From Cohaesibacter celericrescens (GTDB lineage Bacteria; Pseudomonadota; Alphaproteobacteria; Rhizobiales; Cohaesibacteraceae), in NCBI RefSeq assembly GCF_002866925.1, contig NZ_PKUQ01000020.1, positions 1 to 33,115 on the forward strand: 33,115 nt of DNA. Reading direction: 5' to 3'. Of the stretch, positions 1 to 8,797 are shown piece by piece. The first letter of the stretch is position 1. Each line of letters opens with the position of its first letter. The notes under the pieces are model-generated. The model was not told the DNA's origin. It worked only from the letters and a program-made list of their open reading frames with translations, and ran no database searches. Both the position numbers and the translations under genes were made by a program.

Positions 1-270
1 AACCATTCGCATAAATATACGAAAGATAACGGCAATCCGGTGATTTTCGATACTTCAGGTTGCATTTTGTCGAAAAACAACTTTTTACAATATACCACTG
101 TCACCGATAAGGTCTCGCCCTTTTGAGCTACATTGAAAGAAATAGGGCTTTTCAATAGCCATGACTTTGGTGGCAACAAGGGTAAGGGTATAGAGGTTTC
201 TCACTTGCCTGTTGGTTGAAGGAACCGGTGTATATTGCGGGTCTAGTTACTTTAGTCGGACCACACAGGA
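1..270. other. Non-coding left edge, nothing recognised
   Basis: This AT-rich stretch lies downstream of the minus-strand hydrolase gene. I see no convincing open reading frame, no tRNA and no strong hairpin followed by a T-run on either strand, so the terminator of the neighbouring operon is not identified. Confidence 0.4.
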
Positions 271-1140
271 TCACTTCATAAGATCCACTATTCGGCGGGC
301 AATGACACCGTTTTTCTGCCAAATTTCCTCAAGAATTGAATAGTGGTTTTTGCCCTCAATTATCGTATGCAAAAGATCCTTGTGTGATTGGGAGACTGTT
401 TTGGCATAATCATTGGTCTGCCGTTTCAACTCTGGCAATTCCAGCTCGCCTGCGAACAAGGTGACCGTCTTGGTCGCCAGTAAGGCATGGTTCGCTGGGC
501 TTAAAACCTCGATTTCCTCGTGCGACAGATCTAATTTTTCGTTCAGGTAGCATTTCGATATGGGCTCTAAGTCAAAGATTCCGCTTATGGATATGAAACC
601 CTTGACCGCAGGATGCTGGGCCAATAATGCCGATAGATGTCCACCTGCTGACCAGCCGCCAATATAGATTTTCTCCTGATCGAATCCTAGCTGAGTTGCA
701 TTGTCCGCCAGATAATCAATGGCGCTTTCAATCTCGGAGGCGATATCGGTTAGCGATGCGTCTGGTGCAAGCGTATAGCCTATCGTGGCGACGTTTATTT
801 GTTCAGCGCATAAACCTTCAGCCACAAACGCAAACATATCTTTGTTGTTGCGTTGCCAATATCCACCATGAATAAAGATGAATAAACCACAGTCCGGTGA
901 TGCTGATTTGAAAAAGTCCAACTTGTTTTTCGGTTTAGCACCATAGGGTACATCGAGAACAGCGTTGTCGCCGCTTCGGATGACCGCACTTTGTGCGATC
1001 CAGTTTTCCATATGCTCAGAACTATCGACGACAGCTTCTGTATTGTTGTAAGCCACGTCCAATTCCGACTTTGTCATGCCACGATAAACATGATGACCGG
1101 CGTTCAGCTCCGGCTCGCTTTTAGAATTATCTTTAGACAT
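271..1140 (-). CDS. Alpha/beta hydrolase, arylformamidase/esterase-like
   Basis: A 289-residue cytoplasmic alpha/beta hydrolase with no signal peptide. The oxyanion-hole motif HGGYW is at residues 91-95. The nucleophile elbow GWSAGGH has Ser164, and the probable catalytic His266 lies in NHYS near the end. The N-terminal segment YRGMTKSELDVAYNN is typical of the kynurenine-formamidase-like esterase group. The start ATG at 1140 overlaps the 3' end of the ABC ATPase gene by 8 bases (ATGTCTAA), so translation is probably coupled. As last gene of an importer operon it most likely hydrolyses an ester or amide bond in the imported compound, which is inference. It need not be a kynurenine formamidase, since no tryptophan-pathway genes are nearby. 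Confidence 0.85.
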   Translation of the reverse strand: MSKDNSKSEPELNAGHHVYRGMTKSELDVAYNNTEAVVDSSEHMENWIAQSAVIRSGDNAVLDVPYGAKPKNKLDFFKSASPDCGLFIFIHGGYWQRNNKDMFAFVAEGLCAEQINVATIGYTLAPDASLTDIASEIESAIDYLADNATQLGFDQEKIYIGGWSAGGHLSALLAQHPAVKGFISISGIFDLEPISKCYLNEKLDLSHEEIEVLSPANHALLATKTVTLFAGELELPELKRQTNDYAKTVSQSHKDLLHTIIEGKNHYSILEEIWQKNGVIARRIVDLMK

Positions 1141-1957
1141 CGGCGGATTCTTTCACGCTGGCAGCTTGAATAATATTCTTCCTCAGTTGGTTACTGACAT
1201 CGCGGCGGAGATCATTGAACTCAACGGATGAAGGATCACGCGGACGTGGTAATGTGATGGAGATATCGGATTCAATATGTCCTGGGCCGGCTCCCATAAC
1301 GACAATTCTGTCCGATAGAACAACGGCCTCTTCAACTGAATGGGTCACGAAGATAACCGTCAGGCTGGTCCGCTCCCAGATGTCCAATAACTCTTCTTGT
1401 AACTTGGCGCGCGTCAGTGCATCAAGCGCGGCAAACGGCTCATCCATCAGCAATATTTCAGCGTCATTGGCCAACACCCGGGCGATAGCCACGCGTTGTT
1501 TCATGCCGCCGGAAAGTGTGTTGGGGTATTTTGTTGCAAACTTCGTAAGGCCGACCATCTCCATATATTTCTGGGATATATCCTTGATCTCAGATTTCGG
1601 CAAACCACGGTGTTTGGGACCAAAGGCAATATTCTCTTGGACCGTTAACCAGGGAAAGAGCGCGTAGTCCTGAAAAACAACACCCCTGTCCGGGCCAGGA
1701 CCATCTATTTTTTTGCCATATATTTTTGCGGATCCTTCGCTTGGTGAATCGAACCCACCAATAACGCGTAGCAATGTAGATTTGCCACACCCTGATGCAC
1801 CGAGAAGACAAACAAACTCTCCCTTGCGAACCTCAAGATTTATGTTGTGAAGCGCGTGAATGTCGCCATCGGCAGAAGGAAAAGTCTTTTCCAAACTGTC
1901 AATTGAGAGAATAGGAAGACCTGTCGAAGACTTTGAGGAAGAGGGGAAATTATGCAT
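1133..1957 (-). CDS. ABC transporter ATP-binding protein, SsuB/TauB/NrtD type
   Basis: A 274-residue ATPase of the nitrate/sulfonate/taurine importer family. Walker A is GASGCGKST (residues 53-61), followed by the Q-loop region VVFQDYALFPW, the signature LSGGMKQRVAIARV, Walker B EILLMDEPFAALD and the switch histidine in FVTHSVEEAV. I start it at the ATG at 1957, which overlaps the permease stop as ATGCATAA. A longer reading frame from 2002 would add 15 residues inside the permease gene and lacks family resemblance there. It energises import through the permease encoded immediately upstream and is coupled to the hydrolase gene downstream. Confidence 0.92.
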   Translation of the reverse strand: MHNFPSSSKSSTGLPILSIDSLEKTFPSADGDIHALHNINLEVRKGEFVCLLGASGCGKSTLLRVIGGFDSPSEGSAKIYGKKIDGPGPDRGVVFQDYALFPWLTVQENIAFGPKHRGLPKSEIKDISQKYMEMVGLTKFATKYPNTLSGGMKQRVAIARVLANDAEILLMDEPFAALDALTRAKLQEELLDIWERTSLTVIFVTHSVEEAVVLSDRIVVMGAGPGHIESDISITLPRPRDPSSVEFNDLRRDVSNQLRKNIIQAASVKESADV

Positions 1958-2771
1958 GGTGTTGCGGGCTCCATTGCAGCAGGCGATTGTTGAGCAGGAC
2001 AATTAGGCGATCGGAGAGAAAACCGGTTATGCCGATCACGATCATGCCAGTAATCACAAGATCGGTTCGCGATAGGGTTCTTCCATCCATAATCACAGCA
2101 CCCAGTCCTTCAGGAACGCCAGTCATCTCGCCCACAACAATCAATATCCAAGCGAAGCCCAAACCAAGGCGAAGACCATTAAAGATTTGCGGGATTGCAG
2201 CCGGAATAACGACTGCTTGGAATAGCTGAGAACCTTTACAGCCCAACATCGCAGCTGCTTCAAAAAGTTTTTCGTCGACTGATTTTACCCCGAAAATTGT
2301 ATTGAGAAGGATCGGATAGAACGCGCCGAGAAAAACAAGGAAAATTGCGGACTTCGGCCCCAGGCCGAAAAAAATCATGGAAAGAGGCAGCCAAGCCGTA
2401 ACCGGAACGGGGCGCAGCAGAGACAGCGTCGGGTCAAGCATGGCGCGCAAAACGGCAAACCGCCCGATCATCAATCCCAAAGGCACGGCCGTCACCACCG
2501 CCAATAAAAATCCACCGTAGACACGCTGGACAGACACCCAGAAATGGACAGGAAGAGAGGCGCTGAACGCATCGTCATAAATGCCGCCAAATGCAAAATC
2601 CCACATCATGACCGCAACTTCATAGGGTTCAGGAATGAGACGGCTTCCAGTTAGGACAACAGCAAAATGCCACGACAGAATTAAAATAACTGGGAAAATG
2701 GCACCAAGGACCACCTTCCAGAAACGACTTTCGACATTAATAGACACAGCATATTCCGTTGTCTTTGGCAT
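1950..2771 (-). CDS. ABC transporter permease, SsuC/TauC type
   Basis: An inner-membrane permease of 273 residues with about six hydrophobic segments and the BPD_transp_1 fold. The cytoplasmic EAA loop that docks the ATPase reads EAAAMLGCKGSQLFQAVVIP around residues 150-170. It partners the ATPase (1133-1957) and the binding protein (2826-3788). The start is uncertain. The ATG at 2771 has no purine-rich site in front and lies inside a perfect hairpin (2768-2799). A GTG at 2747 has a weak GGA seven bases upstream and would remove only eight residues. Low permease translation relative to the binding protein is expected either way. Confidence 0.88.
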   Translation of the reverse strand: MPKTTEYAVSINVESRFWKVVLGAIFPVILILSWHFAVVLTGSRLIPEPYEVAVMMWDFAFGGIYDDAFSASLPVHFWVSVQRVYGGFLLAVVTAVPLGLMIGRFAVLRAMLDPTLSLLRPVPVTAWLPLSMIFFGLGPKSAIFLVFLGAFYPILLNTIFGVKSVDEKLFEAAAMLGCKGSQLFQAVVIPAAIPQIFNGLRLGLGFAWILIVVGEMTGVPEGLGAVIMDGRTLSRTDLVITGMIVIGITGFLSDRLIVLLNNRLLQWSPQHHA

Positions 2772-2799
2772 GTTGCAAACAAGTGGGTTTGCAACATGC
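2768..2799 (-). promoter_or_regulatory. Perfect 13-bp inverted repeat at the permease start
   Basis: GCATGTTGCAAAC (2768-2780) is repeated in inverse at 2787-2799 with a 6-base loop. In the minus-strand transcript it follows the binding-protein stop codon by 26 bases, and its 3' arm contains the permease ATG (2769-2771). It could protect the binding-protein mRNA from 3' exonucleases and occlude permease initiation. No T-run follows, so a full terminator is unlikely. Confidence 0.75.
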
Positions 2800-2825
2800 A
2801 GGTTTTACGGGGGACTGAGAAAGTG

Positions 2826-3788
2826 TTATTCCGCTTCAATCGCCTGAACGACCGAAGGCTGAATAAAGGTGGCATAATCAGGCAAGTCACGGATTTGCTT
2901 TTTATCCAGCATCTGGCTGCCGTAATATTTTGCCTGTTCAATGAACTTATCGTCGATTTTCCACGTCAACTCGACATTGGGGGCCGCTTTTTCGATAGAG
3001 GGTTTTGTCTGGCCAAGTTTTTGCATTGCAACACTGACAAATTCATCACGGTTTGCCATCGCATATTCTGTCGCTTGGCTGTGAACCTTCAGCATCATTT
3101 CGAGCAACTCTTGGTTCTCGTCCAGATTCTCTTGTCGCGTTGTCAGAACCATATTGAGAGATCCGGTGGGCGTGGAATAAGGATATTCAACAATTTTGCC
3201 GACCCCTTTGGCCAAGCTGATGCCCGGCCCTGGTTCCGCGCCGACATAGGCATCCAAATCACCGCGTTCCAAAGCAGACGCCATATCACTGAAGGAGACT
3301 CGAATGGGCTGAATGTCTTTGATTGTCATGCCTTCGGCCGCAAGCCGGTCCAGAATGACAACTTCTTGCGTCGAGCCGGGCCAAATGCCGACCTTTTTGC
3401 CAGCCAGATCCTTGATTGTGTCAATGGTAGAATCGATACCGGAAACAACGGCCATACCGCGGTTACATGCAGCGCCAACAACAACAACCGGTTCACCAGC
3501 GGCGGCGCCCAGAGTAGCGGCTGCCAAACCATAGATGGCGAAATCAACCGTGCCTGTTACAACAGCATTTTTGCCGTCCGTTGGGCTTTCAAATGGAAAG
3601 ACCTCAAACGTCACACCTTCTGGTGCGAATTTTTGATAAAAATACGGGGTAATGCCGTGGATAAGCTTCAAGGTGCCCACTTTTATTACTTTGTCTTGCG
3701 CTAAAGCGGTCGAAGACAGCAAGGGAGCGGCACTAACGGTTAGGGCTGCAACGCTAAGGCCGAGGAAGAGGCGACGAGTGGTTGACAT
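2826..3788 (-). CDS. ABC transporter substrate-binding protein, NMT1/SsuA/TauA-like
   Basis: A periplasmic binding protein of 320 residues. The N-terminus MSTTRRLFLGLSVAALTVSA, ending in an ALAQ site, is a signal peptide with twin Arg at residues 5-6 but no full Tat motif, so Sec export is more likely. The mature part begins with the family pattern KVIKVGTLKLIHGITPYFY and carries GTVDFAIYG and DLAGKKVGIWPGS, as in NMT1/SsuA-type proteins. The start is the ATG at 3788, with GGAG nine bases upstream. A TTG five codons earlier would run through this ribosome-binding site. It is first in the operon, and the ligand is not predictable by eye (a sulfonate, pyrimidine precursor or aromatic amide are all possible). 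Confidence 0.9.
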   Translation of the reverse strand: MSTTRRLFLGLSVAALTVSAAPLLSSTALAQDKVIKVGTLKLIHGITPYFYQKFAPEGVTFEVFPFESPTDGKNAVVTGTVDFAIYGLAAATLGAAAGEPVVVVGAACNRGMAVVSGIDSTIDTIKDLAGKKVGIWPGSTQEVVILDRLAAEGMTIKDIQPIRVSFSDMASALERGDLDAYVGAEPGPGISLAKGVGKIVEYPYSTPTGSLNMVLTTRQENLDENQELLEMMLKVHSQATEYAMANRDEFVSVAMQKLGQTKPSIEKAAPNVELTWKIDDKFIEQAKYYGSQMLDKKQIRDLPDYATFIQPSVVQAIEAE

Positions 3789-3907
3789 TGTGAGGGTCTC
3801 CAAATTTCTGCGGGAAGTCTACTGGTTACTACTAAAGCCTAACGCGGGTTTCGCACAAAAGAAAATTTATTCTTTAAATCTCTTTCATAAATATATTTAA
3901 TACAAAT
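3789..3907. promoter_or_regulatory. Divergent promoter region between importer operon and LysR gene
   Basis: This 119-base space separates the divergent binding-protein and LysR genes. The half next to the LysR gene is very AT-rich. LysR proteins usually bind such shared regions at T-N11-A dyads, but I do not see one clear palindrome, so the exact operator remains open. Confidence 0.45.
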
Positions 3908-4813
3908 ATGATGAAATCACTTGATCCAAAACTTCTGCAGGCTTTTGTCCTTTTGGTGGAAACAGGTAGCGTATCGGAAACCGCACGCAAGGTTGGGCGC
4001 ACCCAGCCCGCTGTAACGCTGCAAATACAGCGCCTCGAGAGCTCTGTCGGAACCAAGTTATTTTCGACAATTGGCCGTCGATTTGTTTTGACATCTGAAG
4101 GCGAGTTGCTTCTGGGATATGCCCGCACCATCTTGCAATTGCAAAACGAAGTGCATGTCCGCCTCTCTGCCCCCAAACTGGATGGACAGGTCATTCTAGG
4201 GGTGCCCGACTTATACGCAGCAGCATTGCTTCCCCAGATCTTATCCAGCTTTTTTACGGCTTATCCGAATGTTGAGATCATTCTACAAAGCCGCCTTTCA
4301 AGCCCATTGGTTGCGCAAGTCACCCAGAATGAAATTGACCTGGCGTTGGTCACCGGCATGCGGGCCTTTCCCAATGGTCAGGTCGTCGCGGATGAGCCTT
4401 TGGTTTGGGTCACATCAGAGATGACATCATCGCTTAATGTGGAGACTGTTCCGCTTGCCATGCTGCCTATTGGCAATGTCTTTCGCGATATAGCACTTGA
4501 TGCGTTGCAAGCGATTGGCCGGAAATGGAAAATCCAGTTGGTTAGTGAAGGCATGGCTGGGTTACAGGCAGCCGTTATGAGCGGAAGTCTGGTAACCGTA
4601 ATCGCCAAAAGTGCTGTCGTACCGGGAATGCGCGTTCTTGGAAAAGCAGACAGTTTCCCAACACTATCGAGTGTGCAACTGGTTCTTTACCAAGCGAGCG
4701 CTCGATCAAACCCCGCTGCCGAGGCTTTAGCGGACGTCATACGCGTCCATTTTGCAAGCTCTGGATCGCTGATCAAAATCGACAAAACACAGGCCGGTAG
4801 TGGCTCATTTTAG
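3908..4813 (+). CDS. LysR-family transcriptional regulator
   Basis: A 301-residue LysR regulator. The N-terminal winged helix (residues about 4-62) includes LLQAFVLLVETGSVSETARKV and TQPAVTLQIQRLE, the classic LysR recognition helix, followed by a linker helix and a periplasmic-binding-like effector domain. It is divergent from the ABC importer/hydrolase operon and so is its probable activator, sensing the imported compound or a product. No good Shine-Dalgarno sequence precedes the tandem ATGs at 3908 and 3911. The last residues (IKIDKTQAGSGSF) are probably disordered. Confidence 0.9.
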   Translation: MMKSLDPKLLQAFVLLVETGSVSETARKVGRTQPAVTLQIQRLESSVGTKLFSTIGRRFVLTSEGELLLGYARTILQLQNEVHVRLSAPKLDGQVILGVPDLYAAALLPQILSSFFTAYPNVEIILQSRLSSPLVAQVTQNEIDLALVTGMRAFPNGQVVADEPLVWVTSEMTSSLNVETVPLAMLPIGNVFRDIALDALQAIGRKWKIQLVSEGMAGLQAAVMSGSLVTVIAKSAVVPGMRVLGKADSFPTLSSVQLVLYQASARSNPAAEALADVIRVHFASSGSLIKIDKTQAGSGSF

Positions 4814-5160
4814 AGTTTTTGGACCGTGAGACCGGAAAAGCGGTGCGCAATCCGAGAAGATCAGAGAAAACCTGTTAGCAGGTGAAGCTGCGCGACAGGG
4901 CAATGCGCGCAAGTGAAAGCAAGACAATCTGCACCCCAAATGGCATTATTCCTGTAAGCGGTGACTGTTTATCTGAGAGATCGCATACGGAATTGAGGCG
5001 AAAGCTCCTATTCCCGACTTCGATTTCCGCCATAGATCATTCAGCATGCGACCGGTCTCGATTTGAAGTTCACGCTCCCTTTTAAACTTGTCTGAAAAAC
5101 TGATCCTTGTATTTGTTTCTACATCCTGACGTTCGCTTGCGAAACATCTTGGCGGGCTGT
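4814..5160. other. Intergenic region between convergent genes
   Basis: About 350 bases separate the converging LysR and DeoR genes. Weak dyads exist (TGCGCG at 4889-4894 with CGCGCA at 4906-4911), but neither has a T-run. The short reading frames here look like no known protein. I see no RNA gene. Confidence 0.4.
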
Positions 5161-5955
5161 TTAGATTTTCTGGACCACTTCAGCCTTGGGAACCTTTACA
5201 ATTTCGCAGCCATGCGCCGCACATTGTTCTTGCACAGAGGCATCCAGTTCCGCCAATGTGACGATCTTGTTATAGTCCCACAGATTGTGCATGCGACAGG
5301 GCAAGTCCTTGCCATGCTTTTCGCTATCAAAGACGAGAATCGTTTCTTTGGCGCAGCTGACTATGGCTTTGCGGGCCGCTATTTCATCCATATTATAATC
5401 CAGCACTTCACCGCTATCGGATACACCACCGCAACTGAACACGGCCACATCAACACGATAGTTGGCGAAGAAATCAGAACTTGCAGACCCGATCATGTCC
5501 AGATCCCTCAGGCGCACAGTACCGCCTGCAATCACCACAACAGCCTCAGAAGCCTGCTGAAACGCCATCACGGCATGGATATTGTTGGTCGCAACAAATA
5601 GTTTTTCTTTGGATGCAAGAAAATTTGCGCATTGCTCCACCGTAGTTCCGGTGCCCAACGCAACTCGTGCCCCATCCGGAATGAGATTTCTGACGGCAAG
5701 CGCAATATTGAGCTTCTCCATCCGCGAGATGCTCATACGAGGCGAATAGCCAATATTCTCCGGTTGCTGCCGCATGCGGACAATGCCATTGCGTCTCTGC
5801 ACAAGGAACGCTTCGTCAAGATCACGCAAGTCCGTTCGAATTGTCTGAACCGATACATCCAGCCTTTTGGCAAGATCCGTTGCGGTCAGTTCTCCGTTCG
5901 ACGAGAGCAAAGCAATGATCTGATCCCGTCTTCTATTTAGATCTGCACGCCTCAT
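5161..5955 (-). CDS. DeoR/GlpR-family transcriptional repressor
   Basis: A 264-residue DeoR-family regulator. The N-terminal helix-turn-helix covers residues about 6-60 (ELTATDLAKRLDVSVQTIRTD). The C-terminal DeoRC sensor domain has the typical GTGTTVEQCANFL and VFSCGGVSDSGEVLDYNMDE signatures. Family members normally act as repressors released by a phosphorylated sugar or glycerol phosphate. It is divergent from the operon starting at 6126. Two TTTCGnnCGAAA palindromes in the 170-base gap are the likely operators. A phosphorylated effector fits the idea that the operon imports an organic phosphate. Confidence 0.92.
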   Translation of the reverse strand: MRRADLNRRRDQIIALLSSNGELTATDLAKRLDVSVQTIRTDLRDLDEAFLVQRRNGIVRMRQQPENIGYSPRMSISRMEKLNIALAVRNLIPDGARVALGTGTTVEQCANFLASKEKLFVATNNIHAVMAFQQASEAVVVIAGGTVRLRDLDMIGSASSDFFANYRVDVAVFSCGGVSDSGEVLDYNMDEIAARKAIVSCAKETILVFDSEKHGKDLPCRMHNLWDYNKIVTLAELDASVQEQCAAHGCEIVKVPKAEVVQKI

Positions 5956-6058
5956 TCTCTTTCCTTAGAAACAGCTGAATATCCATTGTACGAGCAATTT
6001 ATCTCTTACTTTTCATTCAGTTTCAAGTTTTAGGCCGACTGTCACAAAAGTTTTAATC

Positions 6059-6070
6059 TTTCGTGCGAAA
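6059..6070. promoter_or_regulatory. Putative DeoR-type operator 1
   Basis: TTTCGTGCGAAA is an inverted TTTCG/CGAAA repeat with a 2-base spacer. Its centre is 31 bases (about three helical turns) from a second copy. TCG-containing dyads are typical targets of GlpR/DeoR-family proteins, and the regulator gene is adjacent. Confidence 0.65.
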
Positions 6071-6088
6071 TTCCATCTTGTAATTTCA

Positions 6089-6102
6089 CTTTCGAACGAA
6101 AG
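6089..6102. promoter_or_regulatory. Putative DeoR-type operator 2
   Basis: CTTTCGAACGAAAG is the better of the two dyads, with six-base arms around AA. It lies 23 bases before the start codon of the binding-protein gene, where a bound repressor would block transcription. The strong ribosome-binding site GGCGGAG follows at 6111-6117. Confidence 0.65.
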
Positions 6103-6125
6103 CCAATTTAGGCGGAGTCTTTTCT

Positions 6126-7094
6126 ATGAAAACCTTGCTGACCGCTGCTGCGTTGAGCCTGATTGCTACAACATCCTTTGCAGATGATTTGACCCTATAT
6201 ACCTCACAGCCAAATGCGGACGCGCAAAAGACCGTTGATGCATTTATGGCTGCCAATCCAGACATCAAAGTCAATTGGGTGCGAGATGGTACCACCAAAT
6301 TGATGGCTCGCCTTTATGCCGAGATCGAAGCGGGCAACCCGCAGCCAGATGTTCTTTTGATCGCGGACACCGTCACCTTGGAAAGCATGGCGCAGAAAGA
6401 TCTTCTTACTGCCTATCATTCTAAAGAAGCCGTCGCCTACGACAAAGCGCTCTACAGTGCGGATGGATATTATTATTCCACCAAACTCATCACCTCAGGC
6501 ATCGTCTACAACACAGGCGCAGAGAAAGCCCCAACAGCATGGGCTGATTTGGCTGATCCATCCTTTAAAGGTCAGATCGCTATGCCATCCCCGCTCTATT
6601 CAGGTGCAGCTTTGATTCATCTCGCCACTTTGACTGGTGATGAAAGTCTTGGCTGGGACTATTATGCTGCTCTGGCTGCCAATGAGGCACGCGCCAAAGG
6701 TGGTAATGGCGGCACATTCAAAGCAGTTGCTTCTGGCGAGAAACCTTACGGTGTTGTGGTTGACTTCCTTGCCATCCGCAACAAAGCCAAAGGCTCCCCT
6801 ATTGAGTTTGTGTTCCCCAAAGAGGGCGTATCTTACGTGACTGAGCCGGTTGCAATCCTGAAAAATGCCAAACATATGGCTACCGCGCAAAAATTTGTTG
6901 ATTTTGTACTCTCTAAAGAGGGTCAAGAACTGGTCCTCGACATGGGCTACATTCCAGCGAGAAGTGATATGGCTGTGCCAGCAGGTTTTCCTGCTCGCAA
7001 AGATATCAAATTGATGGCTTTCGATCCAAACGCAGCCCTCAAAAATGCTGAAGAAAACAAAACTAAGTTTGCTGAAATGTTTGGTGACAAATAA
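6126..7094 (+). CDS. ABC transporter substrate-binding protein, FbpA/AfuA-like
   Basis: A 322-residue periplasmic binding protein. The signal peptide MKTLLTAAALSLIATTSFA is followed by DDLTLYTSQPN, and the fold pattern (AGNPQPDVLLIADTVTLE; SGIVYNTG; SFKGQIAMPSP) is that of the 'iron(III)' SBP family. That family also contains binders of sugar phosphates (AfuA) and 2-aminoethylphosphonate, and annotation as an iron protein is often wrong. The neighbouring phosphatase and DeoR regulator favour a phosphorylated organic ligand, which is inference. GGCGGAG lies eight bases before the ATG. The stop overlaps the next start as TAATG. Confidence 0.9.
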   Translation: MKTLLTAAALSLIATTSFADDLTLYTSQPNADAQKTVDAFMAANPDIKVNWVRDGTTKLMARLYAEIEAGNPQPDVLLIADTVTLESMAQKDLLTAYHSKEAVAYDKALYSADGYYYSTKLITSGIVYNTGAEKAPTAWADLADPSFKGQIAMPSPLYSGAALIHLATLTGDESLGWDYYAALAANEARAKGGNGGTFKAVASGEKPYGVVVDFLAIRNKAKGSPIEFVFPKEGVSYVTEPVAILKNAKHMATAQKFVDFVLSKEGQELVLDMGYIPARSDMAVPAGFPARKDIKLMAFDPNAALKNAEENKTKFAEMFGDK

Positions 7095-8797
7095 TGCCTG
7101 ACTTCTGTCACGCAGGGAGCAACCGGTCCGAGGGCCGGTTGCTTTCGTTTGTGTTATTGCTCGCAGGCGCGCTCACCTTGTTGCCTGTGATACGGCTGTT
7201 CGCCCATGGCTTGTCGGTGGATGGGACCTTCAGCCTCCTGTTATTGGAGCAAGTTTTTGCGCGCACTTCTACACAAAATGCGCTCTGGCATTCGCTCATA
7301 ACAGCTGGAATGGGTACGCTGATCGCCGCTCTAATCGGAGGATCCTTTGCCTTTCTGGTGGCTCTAACAGATCTGCGTGCCAAGGCCAGTTTGGTTTTTT
7401 GCCTTATGATTCCGATGATGATTCCACCACAAATCACAGCCCTGTCATGGACCCAGATTATGGGCCCTTCTTCAGTGCTGCTCAACACGTTGGGCATTGC
7501 ACCCAAGCTGGGATCGCCCCAGCCGCTCTATTCAGCTGGTGGCATCATTGTGTTGTTGGGCATTCAACATACATCAATCGTTTTCCTTACCCTGCGTGCA
7601 GGTTTAAGAACCATTCCGCAAGAAGTCGTAGAAGCCGCGCGGATCACAGGTGCAAAAGGTCCGCGTGTCTGGTGGCAAATCATTATGCCTTTGTGCCTGC
7701 CCAGCTTGGCTGCAGGCATCGCCATAACTTTTGTCACCGCTTTGGGTAACTTCGGCATTCCCGCTATGCTGGGTATTCCAGCGGGTTATTCGACGCTGCC
7801 AACCCTGATCTATCAACGACTTTCCGGTCTTGGTACATCTGTGCTTGGCGAAGTGGCCGTACTTGCTATTCTCATTGGCCTTGTGGCCGTGGCGGGAATT
7901 TTACTTCAGCGTTTTTTCCAAAAATGCACCAAGGTGCCTCTGGTGGGCTCGACCTCTCGCCCGCTTGCCATTCCTCTTGGGAAAGCGCGGTTGCCAGTTG
8001 AAATTGCCCTTTGGACAGTGGTTTTGGTCATTCTCGTATTGCCTATGATCGGTCTGCTGGCAACCTCCCTTGTACCCGCTTTCGGGCTACCCTTAAATTT
8101 TCAAACTGTCACGATTGAGAGTTGGTACGAAACCCTTTTCCGCCAGCCAGCCACCACGCGTGCCTTTATGAATTCCTTCCTACTATCTGCTGGCGCGGCA
8201 TTGACACTTATGGTCATTTGTCTGCCCTTGGCGTGGTTGATGGAGCGCAATCCCTCCCGTTTGGGCCGTTTGTTTGACAGTCTGGTTGACCTGCCCTATG
8301 CGCTGCCCGGCGTGGTTCTGGCAATTGCCATGATCCTGCTGCTGATCAATCTTCCATTTACGGAGAAGTCGCTTTACGGGACGATCTGGATCATATTCAT
8401 AGCTTATCTCGCCCGTTTTCTGACTATTATGTTCCGCCCCATACAGGCCAACATCAGGCAGCTGGATCCGGCCATGAATGAAGCCGCCCAATCCGTGGGA
8501 GCTAACCTGTATCAACGCTTGCGGCACATAATCGTTCCCCTGTCCGCGCCCGCGGCTGCGGCTGGAGCCATTCTCGTATTCCTCACGGCCTTCAACGAAC
8601 TCACTGTCTCGGCCCTGCTTTGGTCATCGGGCACAGAGACGCTTGGTGTCGTTATTTTTAATCTTGATGACAGCGGAGAGACCGTCATGGCTTCAGCTCT
8701 TGCGATGACTATTATTCTGGTCGTGGTCGTCTTGATGGGCGTGGTGCAGTTGACATCCCGTCACTTACCAAAAGGAGTTGTTCCATGGCAAAGCTAA
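7094..8797 (+). CDS. Fused two-domain ABC permease, FbpB/AfuB type
   Basis: A 567-residue inner-membrane protein made of two permease domains in tandem, about twelve hydrophobic segments in total. Each half has its own EAA docking loop: EVVEAARITGAKGPRVWWQIIMP near residue 180, and NEAAQSVGANLYQRLRHIIVP near residue 465. A single polypeptide therefore forms the whole channel, as in FbpB/AfuB-type systems. Its start shares one base with the binding-protein stop, and its end overlaps the ATPase gene by 13 bases. Confidence 0.92.
   Translation: MPDFCHAGSNRSEGRLLSFVLLLAGALTLLPVIRLFAHGLSVDGTFSLLLLEQVFARTSTQNALWHSLITAGMGTLIAALIGGSFAFLVALTDLRAKASLVFCLMIPMMIPPQITALSWTQIMGPSSVLLNTLGIAPKLGSPQPLYSAGGIIVLLGIQHTSIVFLTLRAGLRTIPQEVVEAARITGAKGPRVWWQIIMPLCLPSLAAGIAITFVTALGNFGIPAMLGIPAGYSTLPTLIYQRLSGLGTSVLGEVAVLAILIGLVAVAGILLQRFFQKCTKVPLVGSTSRPLAIPLGKARLPVEIALWTVVLVILVLPMIGLLATSLVPAFGLPLNFQTVTIESWYETLFRQPATTRAFMNSFLLSAGAALTLMVICLPLAWLMERNPSRLGRLFDSLVDLPYALPGVVLAIAMILLLINLPFTEKSLYGTIWIIFIAYLARFLTIMFRPIQANIRQLDPAMNEAAQSVGANLYQRLRHIIVPLSAPAAAAGAILVFLTAFNELTVSALLWSSGTETLGVVIFNLDDSGETVMASALAMTIILVVVVLMGVVQLTSRHLPKGVVPWQS

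Noticed and set aside
2796..3704. 302-codon plus-strand frame opposite the binding-protein gene
   Set aside because: Long but with no family resemblance. The minus-strand gene has a signal peptide, ribosome-binding site and operon partners.
4889..4911. Terminator between the convergent LysR and DeoR genes
   Set aside because: Only six base pairs, long loop, and no T-run on either strand.
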